This document shows positions 1-4,534 of a DNA stretch of 5,274 nucleotides, one piece after another (position 1 is the stretch's first letter; each line of letters begins with the position of its first letter). The notes below the pieces were generated by a model. That model ran no database searches. It saw nothing but the letters and a program-made list of their open reading frames with translations, and was not told the DNA's origin. Location of the stretch: the NCBI GenBank assembly GCA_025350285.1, contig JANXYE010000527.1:1-5274 (forward strand). The letters run 5' to 3'. The stretch is from Chloroflexota bacterium. Lineage in GTDB: Bacteria; Chloroflexota; Dehalococcoidia; Tepidiformales; Tepidiformaceae. The translations under genes were made by a program, and so were the position numbers.

Positions 1-573
1 GAAGAAATTGTCTGGTGTCACCGTCGTATCGGCCGCTAAGGAGGCCTCATCCCAGTAGATGTATTTAGGGAGAAAGCATGAGTGATCCACGGAAAGGACG
101 CGATGCGGTGGTGCCACCTGGTAGATGAGTTGATGATCGTCGAAGCAGTGCAGCCACGCGTAGAGAATGGCCAACTTCGCAAGCGCCGGGCGATTTTCGT
201 CGATGTACGCGAGCCCGCCCCGGTCGCCGTATCCCACATGGAAGTAGCTGGCGTGATGCAGGCCCGGGCTTGGGTGCGGTGCGCCGTTCATGTCGATCTG
301 CACGGGGATAAACGCCATATCGATCAGCATGAGCCGCACGTCCGGTACGGCCGCGCCGATAGCACCTCCAGCCAGTCCCACGAGGTGCTCCGCGACGAGC
401 GCCCGGCCGTTTCCGTAGCCGTTTGACTTGTATTTCACGGCCCAGTAGTCCCCGTTCGTCCCGTACTTTTGCGGCCGGCTGGCACTCATTGACAAAGGCC
501 CCGCATACTCGTCCGCGATGATGGGTTCGCGTCTTACCGCAATCCCTTCGCGGGTGCTCTTGTGGATCGACAA
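1..573 (-). CDS. HipA-like kinase domain protein, partial (C-terminus beyond the window edge)
   Basis: An open frame runs from about position 645 to the window edge; 191 residues are visible from the chosen start. It resembles the HipA-like kinase family (HipA_2 type), which has a protein-kinase-like fold related to the toxin HipA. Visible landmarks, numbered from the TTG start, are a strand with a candidate ATP-binding lysine (YWAVKYKSN, K47), an ALVAEHL helix (59-64), a GAAVPDV segment matching the family's LGLPVPE pattern (73-79), a DDHQ segment where a catalytic loop would sit (145-148), and a VDHSCFLP motif (162-169) matching the family's IDHGHxFP metal-binding Asp. The start is uncertain: TTG at 573 has a GAGAGG sequence 9 nt upstream, while the first ATG (489) would cut into the domain's first strands. 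Substrate and toxin activity are unknown. Several AT-ending codons give it a slightly different codon feel from the iron genes, so acquisition by transfer is possible but unproven. Confidence 0.72.
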   Translation of the reverse strand, partial: MSIHKSTREGIAVRREPIIADEYAGPLSMSASRPQKYGTNGDYWAVKYKSNGYGNGRALVAEHLVGLAGGAIGAAVPDVRLMLIDMAFIPVQIDMNGAPHPSPGLHHASYFHVGYGDRGGLAYIDENRPALAKLAILYAWLHCFDDHQLIYQVAPPHRVLSVDHSCFLPKYIYWDEASLAADTTVTPDNFF

Positions 574-600
574 TGCCCGCACCCTCTCGCGCAGCCCGCT

Positions 601-618
601 CGCGGGTCTGACCCCGCG
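601..618 (-). other. GC-rich hairpin between zinc-ribbon and HipA-like genes
   Basis: CGCGGG and CCCGCG form a perfect 6-bp stem around a 6-nt loop (TCTGAC), starting 4 nt after the stop codon of the zinc-ribbon gene on the minus strand. No T-run follows in the leftward direction, so it is not a classical intrinsic terminator. It could stabilise the upstream message, act as a weak attenuator, or be a by-product of high GC. Confidence 0.35.
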
Positions 619-622
619 CAAT

Positions 623-940
623 CTAGCGTGTAGCCGCAGGATTGACTAGGCCGAACGACAGAGTCACTACTGGAGCGCTGCCGGCAATCTGCCCCTGACC
701 GCCGCATGTCGCGCACGTCGGCACGAAGCGCCCGTCCGCTTTCACGAGCGCCTGGGACCCGTGGCACTCTGGGCAGAACACCGCGACCGGCCGGTCTTTC
801 AAGCGGTTGCCGCTGAGTCCCATGCGTCCGGTGTACTCTTCGCTCGCTCCGAGCTTGGAGGGCGCGCTGTCACGCGTACGATGCCCCGTCCCCATCGTGG
901 CCCGGCGAATCCTCGTCACTGGCGGTTTATTCACACGCAT
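623..940 (-). CDS. small zinc-ribbon protein, function unknown
   Basis: This is a 105-residue frame from ATG 940. Its C-terminal half carries two knuckles, CPEC (C56-C59) and CATCGGQG (C76-C79), separated by 16 residues: a typical four-cysteine zinc ribbon, with the second knuckle like the CxxCxGxG repeat of DnaJ. No other domain is recognised. The N-terminal 39 residues are basic and low in recognisable content, so the true start may be ATG 895 or ATG 823; the last leaves a compact 66-residue protein containing all four cysteines. None of the three starts has a strong ribosome binding site. ATG 940 overlaps the end of the preceding cupredoxin gene by 10 bp, which would suit translational coupling. 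The HipA-like kinase lies just downstream on the same strand, so the two may be co-transcribed. A nucleic-acid or protein-binding role is only a guess. Confidence 0.5.
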   Translation of the reverse strand: MRVNKPPVTRIRRATMGTGHRTRDSAPSKLGASEEYTGRMGLSGNRLKDRPVAVFCPECHGSQALVKADGRFVPTCATCGGQGQIAGSAPVVTLSFGLVNPAATR

Positions 941-1287
941 GGCAGCTCGAGGCTCACGTCCTTCGTCTTGCCGGGGCCGATGTCTTCGATCTCGCCGGTA
1001 TTTTCGAAGGAGCCGTCTGGCTTCACGAGGAGCACCGCGAGTTCGTGCGTCATCGACGCGCTGGTGTTGGTGGCGACGAACTTCGTGACGCCGGCGGCGA
1101 CCGAGAGCTTGTCCGGCGTCACTCTGTACTCGATAAGGGCCACCGCGACGGTGGTGGCCGGCGCCTTCGTCGTGACGCGGGAAGTCGAAGGTTCGGAGGT
1201 CTTCGCCGCGTCGTTATCGCCTCCGCAGGCGGCGAAAAGCCCCACTGGCAGGGCGAGCATCAAGAGGATTAGGGCAAAGCGCGGCAT
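931..1287 (-). CDS. plastocyanin-like (cupredoxin) lipoprotein, C-terminally truncated
   Basis: A 118-residue lipoprotein. ATG 1287 is chosen over the in-frame ATG 1326 because GGAG lies 7 nt upstream of it and it puts the signal peptide directly at the N-terminus. A hydrophobic stretch (residues 4-20) ends in GLFAAC, giving lipidated Cys21, followed by a Ser/Thr/Ala linker (about 27-46). The cupredoxin domain starts near residue 47 with the family's usual elements: EYRVTPDKLSV, a VATNTSASMTHEL segment in which H81 is the expected first copper-binding His, and GEIEDIGPGKTKDVSLEL (98-115). Family members then continue with roughly 25 residues holding the Cys, second His and Met of the type-1 copper site (GxYxxxCNxxGHxxxGM pattern). 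Here the protein stops two residues after LELP. None of the three frames downstream resembles the missing loop. It is the third gene of the FTR1 operon; as written it should not form a complete type-1 copper centre. It may be a broken gene or an apo-form. Confidence 0.75.
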   Translation of the reverse strand: MPRFALILLMLALPVGLFAACGGDNDAAKTSEPSTSRVTTKAPATTVAVALIEYRVTPDKLSVAAGVTKFVATNTSASMTHELAVLLVKPDGSFENTGEIEDIGPGKTKDVSLELPCV

Positions 1288-1339
1288 GGTCGGTCTCCGT
1301 GGGAGTGTTCGGCGTTGCGGGTGCACGGGGACGCGGCCG

Positions 1340-1708
1340 CTACTGGGCGATGGCCAACTCTATGACCGTGGCGGCGCCAGCGGGTGTGTAGCACTTCACC
1401 TTCGCCGTGCCTGGCGCCGACGAAGCCGTGTAGTCGATGTCGCGGCTGCGCCCAGAGGGAATCAGGACTTCTTCGATTTTCGTGCCTTCGATGCCCTCAA
1501 ATTCCCAGTCTTTCTTGCCGTCGTTCTTCACATCGAAGGTCACCTTTTCGCCCGTTCTGAGGGCGATGCTGGCCGGGGTGCAGCCGGCGTCGGCCGGGTC
1601 GATGGCGACGGCGATTGAGCGGCGGGGCCCATTGTCGCCGCCGCAGGAAACCAGCAAGGCGGAGGCGGTGAGGGTGACGGCGAGAGCGACAGGGGCGAGC
1701 CGGTGCAT
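1340..1708 (-). CDS. EfeO-type cupredoxin-domain lipoprotein
   Basis: A 122-residue exported lipoprotein. ATG 1708 has GGAG 7 nt upstream. A signal peptide (residues 1-21) ends in a good lipobox, LLVSC, with lipidated Cys22, followed by a short GGDNG linker. The single domain resembles the cupredoxin domain of EfeO, the extracytoplasmic partner of the FTR1 permease EfeU: AGCTPASI (Cys43) corresponds to EfeO's QCEP, KKDWEFEG (Trp68-Glu69) to its EWEI, IPSG (83-86) to its IAPG, and KVKCY (Cys106) to its TCGL. A Cys/Glu/Cys metal site, rather than a blue-copper His/Cys/His/Met site, is therefore likely by analogy. EfeO's M75 peptidase-like domain is absent, so this is a stand-alone Cup domain. 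It lies 53 nt downstream of the permease on the same strand, consistent with presenting or oxidising iron for it at the outer membrane face. Binding of iron or copper is inferred. Confidence 0.78.
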   Translation of the reverse strand: MHRLAPVALAVTLTASALLVSCGGDNGPRRSIAVAIDPADAGCTPASIALRTGEKVTFDVKNDGKKDWEFEGIEGTKIEEVLIPSGRSRDIDYTASSAPGTAKVKCYTPAGAATVIELAIAQ

Positions 1709-1761
1709 GGGTACACTCCAGATGCGAAATTTGTAGGTTCGAGAAGCGAACTGCCGAGGGC

Positions 1762-2619
1762 CTAGGCCCGGCGGGCTTCGGGGGTTGTCAGGCGTTTACC
1801 GTTGCCGCCGTGCCGGCCCAGCAGAGGGATGGCGATGTACGCGCCGAGGGTGATGGCCAGGTAGCCCCAGTAGAGGACGATCTGGAGCATCGAGGGCGCG
1901 GAGTCGTAACCGACCAGGGTCTTGAGGAACTTCCCGAGGTCCGACGTGATCGAGAGGATGTTGTCGGTGTCCCAGGGGCGTTCGCCGATGTTCGTCAGGA
2001 TGCCCGCGCCGAAGAGCGAGTTGATCGCGTTCGAGAGCAAGCCCGCCGCCATGATGAGGACGACGATGCTGGACACCTGAAGGAAGCGCCTCATCGGGAA
2101 CCAGCGCCCGCCGTGGTAGATCACCAGCCCGATGGCGGCGGCGACGGCAAAACCCAGAACGCCACCGATGATGAACCCTGCGCCGGAGCCGGCGGTGCTT
2201 GAGCCGGCGAACAGGAAGAGGGTGGTTTCGAGGCCTTCTCGGCCGACCGAAGTGGCGGCAAGGAGGACGATAGCGGCCAGCGAGCCGCCGTTGAGGGCGG
2301 TGTTCATGTGGGCCTTGAGTTCGCCGGACATGGTGCGCGCCGTGCGCTGCATCCAGAACGACATGCCCGTCAGGATGGCCACGGCGAGCAGCATCGTGAA
2401 CCCTTCGAAGGCTTCGAGGGTCGCTTTATCCATCTCCCGGGAGCTAAGCTCCAACACCGCGCCGACCACGACGCAGATGGCGGCGGCGACGCCGACGCCG
2501 ATCCACACTTCGCGGAAGTGTTGCTTTTGGCCTATGGAGCGAAGGTAGCCGAGGAGGATGGCGACGATCAACGCCATTTCGACGCCTTCGCGGAGGGTGA
2601 CGAGGAACGAGAACGCCAT
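1762..2619 (-). CDS. FTR1-family iron permease (EfeU-like)
   Basis: A 285-residue polytopic membrane protein, matching the usual 270-285 residues of bacterial FTR1/EfeU permeases. The two hallmark REGxE motifs of iron transport are present: REGVE (10-14) in the first helix and REGLE (127-131) in the fourth. About seven hydrophobic segments are visible (roughly 2-26, 38-57, 72-90, 113-137, 148-168, 178-200 and 255-273). It should import ferric iron across the cytoplasmic membrane, normally after oxidation of ferrous iron by an extracytoplasmic partner. The start ATG 2619 has GGAG 6 nt upstream and gives the standard short N-terminus (MAFSFLVTLREG). The frame stays open to 3063, but that 148-residue extension is Arg/Pro-rich, crosses the promoter and has no family counterpart. 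It heads an operon with two cupredoxin lipoproteins. No EfeB peroxidase is visible in the window. Regulation by metal is suggested by the palindrome in its promoter. Confidence 0.93.
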   Translation of the reverse strand: MAFSFLVTLREGVEMALIVAILLGYLRSIGQKQHFREVWIGVGVAAAICVVVGAVLELSSREMDKATLEAFEGFTMLLAVAILTGMSFWMQRTARTMSGELKAHMNTALNGGSLAAIVLLAATSVGREGLETTLFLFAGSSTAGSGAGFIIGGVLGFAVAAAIGLVIYHGGRWFPMRRFLQVSSIVVLIMAAGLLSNAINSLFGAGILTNIGERPWDTDNILSITSDLGKFLKTLVGYDSAPSMLQIVLYWGYLAITLGAYIAIPLLGRHGGNGKRLTTPEARRA

Positions 2620-2656
2620 CACAGGCTCCCACGCGCAGGTGGCCGCGTTGGAGACC

Positions 2657-2686
2657 ATATTAGTCACGCCTAATGTTTTAGCGCAA
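2657..2686 (-). promoter_or_regulatory. predicted sigma70-type promoter of the FTR1 operon
   Basis: Read leftward, a -35-like TTGCGC (2681-2686) is separated by 18 nt from a -10-like TAATAT (2657-2662). This predicts transcription starting near 2650, about 30 nt before ATG 2619, which leaves room for the ribosome binding site. The region is conspicuously AT-rich compared with its surroundings. Matches to consensus are only moderate (3/6 and 4/6). Confidence 0.5.
2659..2674. promoter_or_regulatory. 16-bp palindrome, candidate metal-responsive operator
   Basis: ATTAG and CTAAT form perfect 5-bp arms around a 6-nt spacer. The site lies between the predicted -35 and -10 elements and overlaps the -10, where a bound repressor would block transcription. 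TTAG/CTAA arms recall operators of DtxR/IdeR/MntR-type regulators, although the spacing does not match the 19-bp DtxR/IdeR consensus exactly. Iron or manganese control is inferred from position and the downstream permease. Confidence 0.45.
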
Positions 2687-2689
2687 GCT

Positions 2690-2709
2690 CCACTATGTTC
2701 GAAAAGTGG
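2690..2709. repeat. inverted repeat CCACT-N10-AGTGG
   Basis: Perfect 5-bp arms with a 10-nt spacer lie immediately upstream of the predicted -35 of the FTR1 promoter. The position suits an upstream regulator site, but arms this short also arise by chance. Confidence 0.3.
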
Positions 2710-2734
2710 CTGATACTCATACTGGCCGAGTGGG

Positions 2735-2757
2735 GCCGTTGGAAGCAGCCTAACGGC
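2735..2757. repeat. inverted repeat GCCGTT-N11-AACGGC
   Basis: Perfect 6-bp arms with an 11-nt spacer lie about 50 bp upstream of the predicted FTR1 -35. The 23-bp dyad has the size of a typical dimeric helix-turn-helix operator; it could equally form an RNA hairpin. No T-run follows on either strand. Confidence 0.35.
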
Positions 2758-2968
2758 TATGGATCTTCGGCCGCCCGGTCGCTCCGGCCTCGGCGATGCG
2801 GTCGCTCGCCGCCGGGAGTTCCGCGGGTTAGCCTGCCCAACCCGGCGAGCGGCGGAGCTCGCAAACGACTCGGCGGCCTGCTGCAGGCGTCCGGCGCTGA
2901 ACAGGAACACGCCTTCGAGGCGGACGGTGAGCGCGGATGGGGAGCGGCCGTAAACTGAGGGGATGGGG

Positions 2969-3325
2969 ATGCTCTGGGGTCTGCTTATGCAACGCTGCCC
3001 GCGCTGCCGGAAGGGGCCAATCTTCGAAAAACTCTTCTCCCGGCGAGGGATGGCAACGCTCAACTTCTGTCCCGTTTGCCGGCTGAAGTTCGAGCGCGAA
3101 GAGGGCTATTTCCTCGGCGCGATGTACGCCAGCTACGGCTTTGGCTTGCTCACGACGGCCTACTGGCTGCCCCTGCTCCTGCTGGACGTTTCGCCCCTGT
3201 GGGTCATCGGGTTGCCGACGCTGCAACTCGTCCTCCAGATCCCGATCTCGTTCCGCTATTCCCGCACCGCGTGGCTCTACCTGGACCGCGGGTTCGACCC
3301 GGACGTGGTGGAGGATGTGAGTTGA
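2969..3325 (+). CDS. DUF983 family zinc-ribbon membrane protein
   Basis: A 118-residue protein matching the DUF983 family. The N-terminal half has two zinc knuckles, CPRC (C10-C13) and CPVC (C34-C37), in the family pattern CPRCxxGxxF...CPVCxxxFExxEG, followed by two hydrophobic segments (about 47-70 and 74-95). It ends in the typical WLYLDRGFDP tail. The biochemical function of DUF983 proteins is not established; they are short bitopic or hairpin membrane proteins. ATG 2969 is preferred over ATG 2963 because GAGGGG lies 6 nt upstream of 2969 but directly abuts 2963. It is the first gene of the rightward set and its stop overlaps the TTG start of the next gene, so the two are probably translationally coupled. 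Confidence 0.9.
   Translation: MLWGLLMQRCPRCRKGPIFEKLFSRRGMATLNFCPVCRLKFEREEGYFLGAMYASYGFGLLTTAYWLPLLLLDVSPLWVIGLPTLQLVLQIPISFRYSRTAWLYLDRGFDPDVVEDVS
3310..3314 (+). promoter_or_regulatory. strong ribosome binding site deciding a TTG start
   Basis: GGAGG lies 7 nt upstream of TTG 3322, inside the end of the DUF983 gene. It favours initiation at this TTG rather than at the later ATG 3355, for which no equally good site exists. Confidence 0.7.
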
Positions 3326-3804
3326 CGTCGCCGGGGCGCTACGGAGTAGCGGGGATGGCGGTGCTCGTCGCTCGTGTGACCGATGTGAAGAGCACCCGCT
3401 CGAATGAGAAGGGACCGGGGCACACGTTCGTAATGGTCGATGCCGGGTTCACGGACCTCGCGCGGCCGGCGATGTACGGCTTGTATCACGGGATCTCCAT
3501 CGTCGGCGCCGGGGCGGAAAGAGAGCCGGAACCCCTCGTCGTCGCCGGGCCCCTGTGCGAAAGCGGCGACGTGTTCACGCGCGACGACCAGGAACTGCTT
3601 CAGCCGCGCATGCTTGGCCGTCCCGACCCGGGCGACCTTCTCGTGCTGCACGACGCGGGCGCCTACGGCGCGGCGATGAGTTCGAACTACTGCTCCATGG
3701 GCAGGGCGGCCCAGGTCCTCTGGGAGGACGGTCGCGCGACCCTCATCGCCCGGCGCGAATCGCTCGACGAGATCGTGCGGATGGAGTGCAAAGAGGCTCT
3801 GTAG
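3322..3804 (+). CDS. orphan C-terminal domain of diaminopimelate decarboxylase (LysA-like, truncated)
   Basis: This 160-residue frame matches only the C-terminal part of DAP decarboxylase (group IV PLP decarboxylase sheet domain). Visible LysA landmarks are SPGRYGVAGMAVLV (3-16; EPGRxLV in intact enzymes), VDAGFTDLARPAMYG (39-53), GPLCESGD (76-83, whose Cys reaches the partner subunit's active site in the intact dimer), GDLLVLHDAGAYGAAMSSNY (104-123) and RRES near the C-terminus. The whole N-terminal TIM barrel, about 270 residues including the PLP lysine, is missing, and an intact DUF983 gene occupies that place. It therefore cannot decarboxylate alone. The TTG start overlaps the DUF983 stop (TTGA) and has GGAGG 7 nt upstream; ATG 3355 is the alternative. 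The frame is intact and its motifs well kept, arguing against an old pseudogene. It may be a recent deletion product, a stand-alone binding or dimerisation domain, or a partner for a separately encoded barrel. Confidence 0.85.
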   Translation: MTSPGRYGVAGMAVLVARVTDVKSTRSNEKGPGHTFVMVDAGFTDLARPAMYGLYHGISIVGAGAEREPEPLVVAGPLCESGDVFTRDDQELLQPRMLGRPDPGDLLVLHDAGAYGAAMSSNYCSMGRAAQVLWEDGRATLIARRESLDEIVRMECKEAL

Positions 3805-3818
3805 CGGCGAAAGAGCCT
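3794..3818 (+). other. 7-bp stem-loop spanning the stop of the LysA-like fragment
   Basis: AGGCTCT and AGAGCCT pair perfectly across an 11-nt loop that contains the stop codon's last bases. No T-run follows, so it is not a standard rho-independent terminator. It might slow 3' decay or tune translation of the next gene. Confidence 0.35.
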
Positions 3819-3841
3819 TGCCTGCGATAGAGTTTCGTAAC

Positions 3842-3846
3842 GGAGG
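3842..3846 (+). promoter_or_regulatory. ribosome binding site deciding the phosphatase TTG start
   Basis: GGAGG lies 8 nt upstream of TTG 3855. The competing GTG at 3846 overlaps the GGAGG itself and so cannot use it. Confidence 0.65.
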
Positions 3847-3854
3847 TGCGCGTT

Positions 3855-4469
3855 TTGACCATCTACCTTGTGCGGCACGGGCTCGCGGCGGCGGGAGCCG
3901 ATGACCTCGACCCGGGACTGGCTCCGCTCGGTCACGAGCAGGCACACGCGGTGGCAGCGGCCCTCGCGGGCATAGCGGCCGGCCGGCTGTTCGTATCGCC
4001 GCTCCGGCGGACGCGGGAGACGGCGTTGCCGATTGTCCGCGAGCTGGGCCTTCCGCAAGAGATCCGGGACGAGGTGGCGGAGGTGTTCAACCCCTCCATG
4101 CCGGCGGAAGAACGCCGTTCGATGATCGGCCCGTTTATGGCCGGGCGCTGGGCCGAGCAACCCGAAGTCCTGCGTGCCTGGCGGCGGCGCGTGGTGGACA
4201 CGCTTCTGGAGGCCGGCCTGGCGGCGGGCGCGGCGGACCGCGACCTCGTGGTCGTTTCGCACTACATCGCGATCAGCGTGGCCATCGGCGCGGCAATGGA
4301 CGACGACCGGGTCGTCCCCGTGCCGATGGCGAACGCCTCGATCACCACTCTGAACGCCGGGCACGGGGGTCTCACGCTGCTGAAGGCGGCGTCGATTGCG
4401 CATCTCACCGCGGAGCAGGTGACGGGGATTGGGTCGGCAATGGCTGGTGGGCCGCCCCGCCCGGGATAG
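3855..4469 (+). CDS. histidine phosphatase family protein (phosphoglycerate mutase-like)
   Basis: A 204-residue soluble protein of the histidine phosphatase superfamily. The catalytic RHG motif is at residues 7-9 (phospho-acceptor His8) after the usual first strand TIYLV. The phosphate-pocket arginine is in SPLRRTRETA (48-57), the acid/base glutamate is probably within DEVAEVF (72-78), and the second catalytic His is in VVVSHY (132-137). The length is normal for the small branch containing cobalamin phosphatase CobC-like, SixA-like and PGM-like enzymes; the substrate cannot be read from sequence. TTG 3855 is chosen because GGAGG is 8 nt upstream and the resulting N-terminus (TIYLVRHG) is standard. 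GTG 3846 is possible but clashes with the binding site. It lies 50 nt downstream of the LysA-like fragment on the same strand and may be co-transcribed; no functional link is evident. Confidence 0.9.
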   Translation: MTIYLVRHGLAAAGADDLDPGLAPLGHEQAHAVAAALAGIAAGRLFVSPLRRTRETALPIVRELGLPQEIRDEVAEVFNPSMPAEERRSMIGPFMAGRWAEQPEVLRAWRRRVVDTLLEAGLAAGAADRDLVVVSHYIAISVAIGAAMDDDRVVPVPMANASITTLNAGHGGLTLLKAASIAHLTAEQVTGIGSAMAGGPPRPG

Positions 4470-4517
4470 TCGCGTGCCACTGGCCGGCGCCTGGTCGTTT
4501 CGGAGTTGCTTAGGAAA

Positions 4518-4534
4518 ACGACAACACATGTCGT
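4518..4534. repeat. inverted repeat ACGACA-N5-TGTCGT upstream of the J-domain-like gene
   Basis: Perfect 6-bp arms flank a 5-nt spacer. The left arm can serve as a -35-like element (ACGACA, 4 of 6 matches), 17 nt before a TG-extended -10-like TATGGC (4541-4546). If that promoter is real, the repeat is an operator candidate and the gene would have to start downstream, for example at GTG 4585. Confidence 0.35.

Larger units (their letters stand above)
2620..2968. other. divergent intergenic region between the FTR1 operon and DUF983 gene
   Basis: This 349-bp stretch separates the leftward and rightward gene sets. Its left 150 bp is comparatively AT-rich and holds the FTR1 promoter, the 16-bp palindrome and two further inverted repeats. 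Its right part (about 2770-2950) is very GC-rich and contains a GCGAGC/GCTCGC repeat with a 6-nt spacer (2845-2862). Open frames on both strands here lack ribosome binding sites and recognisable domains. No clear promoter was found for the rightward genes; a TAAACT at 2951-2956 is a poor -10 candidate without a matching -35. A decayed gene in the GC-rich part cannot be excluded. Confidence 0.6.

Noticed and set aside
82..426. 114-residue plus-strand open frame
   Set aside because: It is antisense to the HipA-like kinase, whose frame shows conserved kinase-like segments throughout.
623..940. Reading the CxxCxGxG motif as evidence for DnaJ
   Set aside because: Only one such repeat is present, there is no J domain or HPD, and the protein is too short; a generic zinc ribbon is the most that can be said.
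761..1618. 285-residue plus-strand open frame
   Set aside because: It lies antisense to three minus-strand genes with recognisable lipobox, cupredoxin and zinc-ribbon motifs; its own translation has no domain and it is a typical high-GC shadow frame.
1737..1751. GTTCG-N5-CGAAC hairpin between FTR1 and the next lipoprotein gene
   Set aside because: Short 5-bp stem without a T-run; the downstream gene has its own good ribosome binding site and operon continuity is more likely than termination.
1758..1769. Perfect 12-bp palindrome GGGCCTAGGCCC at the FTR1 stop codon
   Set aside because: It has no loop and no T-run, and is largely explained by the stop codon and GC-rich flanks; not convincing as a terminator or binding site.
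2620..3063. N-terminal extension of the FTR1 frame to 433 residues
   Set aside because: The extension crosses the predicted promoter and the start of the opposite DUF983 gene, is Arg/Pro-rich, has no ribosome binding site at its ATG, and FTR1 proteins normally begin close to REGxE.
3076..3321. Upstream part of the LysA frame inside the DUF983 gene
   Set aside because: It could have been the missing LysA barrel, but the translation is Arg/Pro-rich with no barrel motifs or PLP lysine, and the DUF983 frame there is clearly the coding one.
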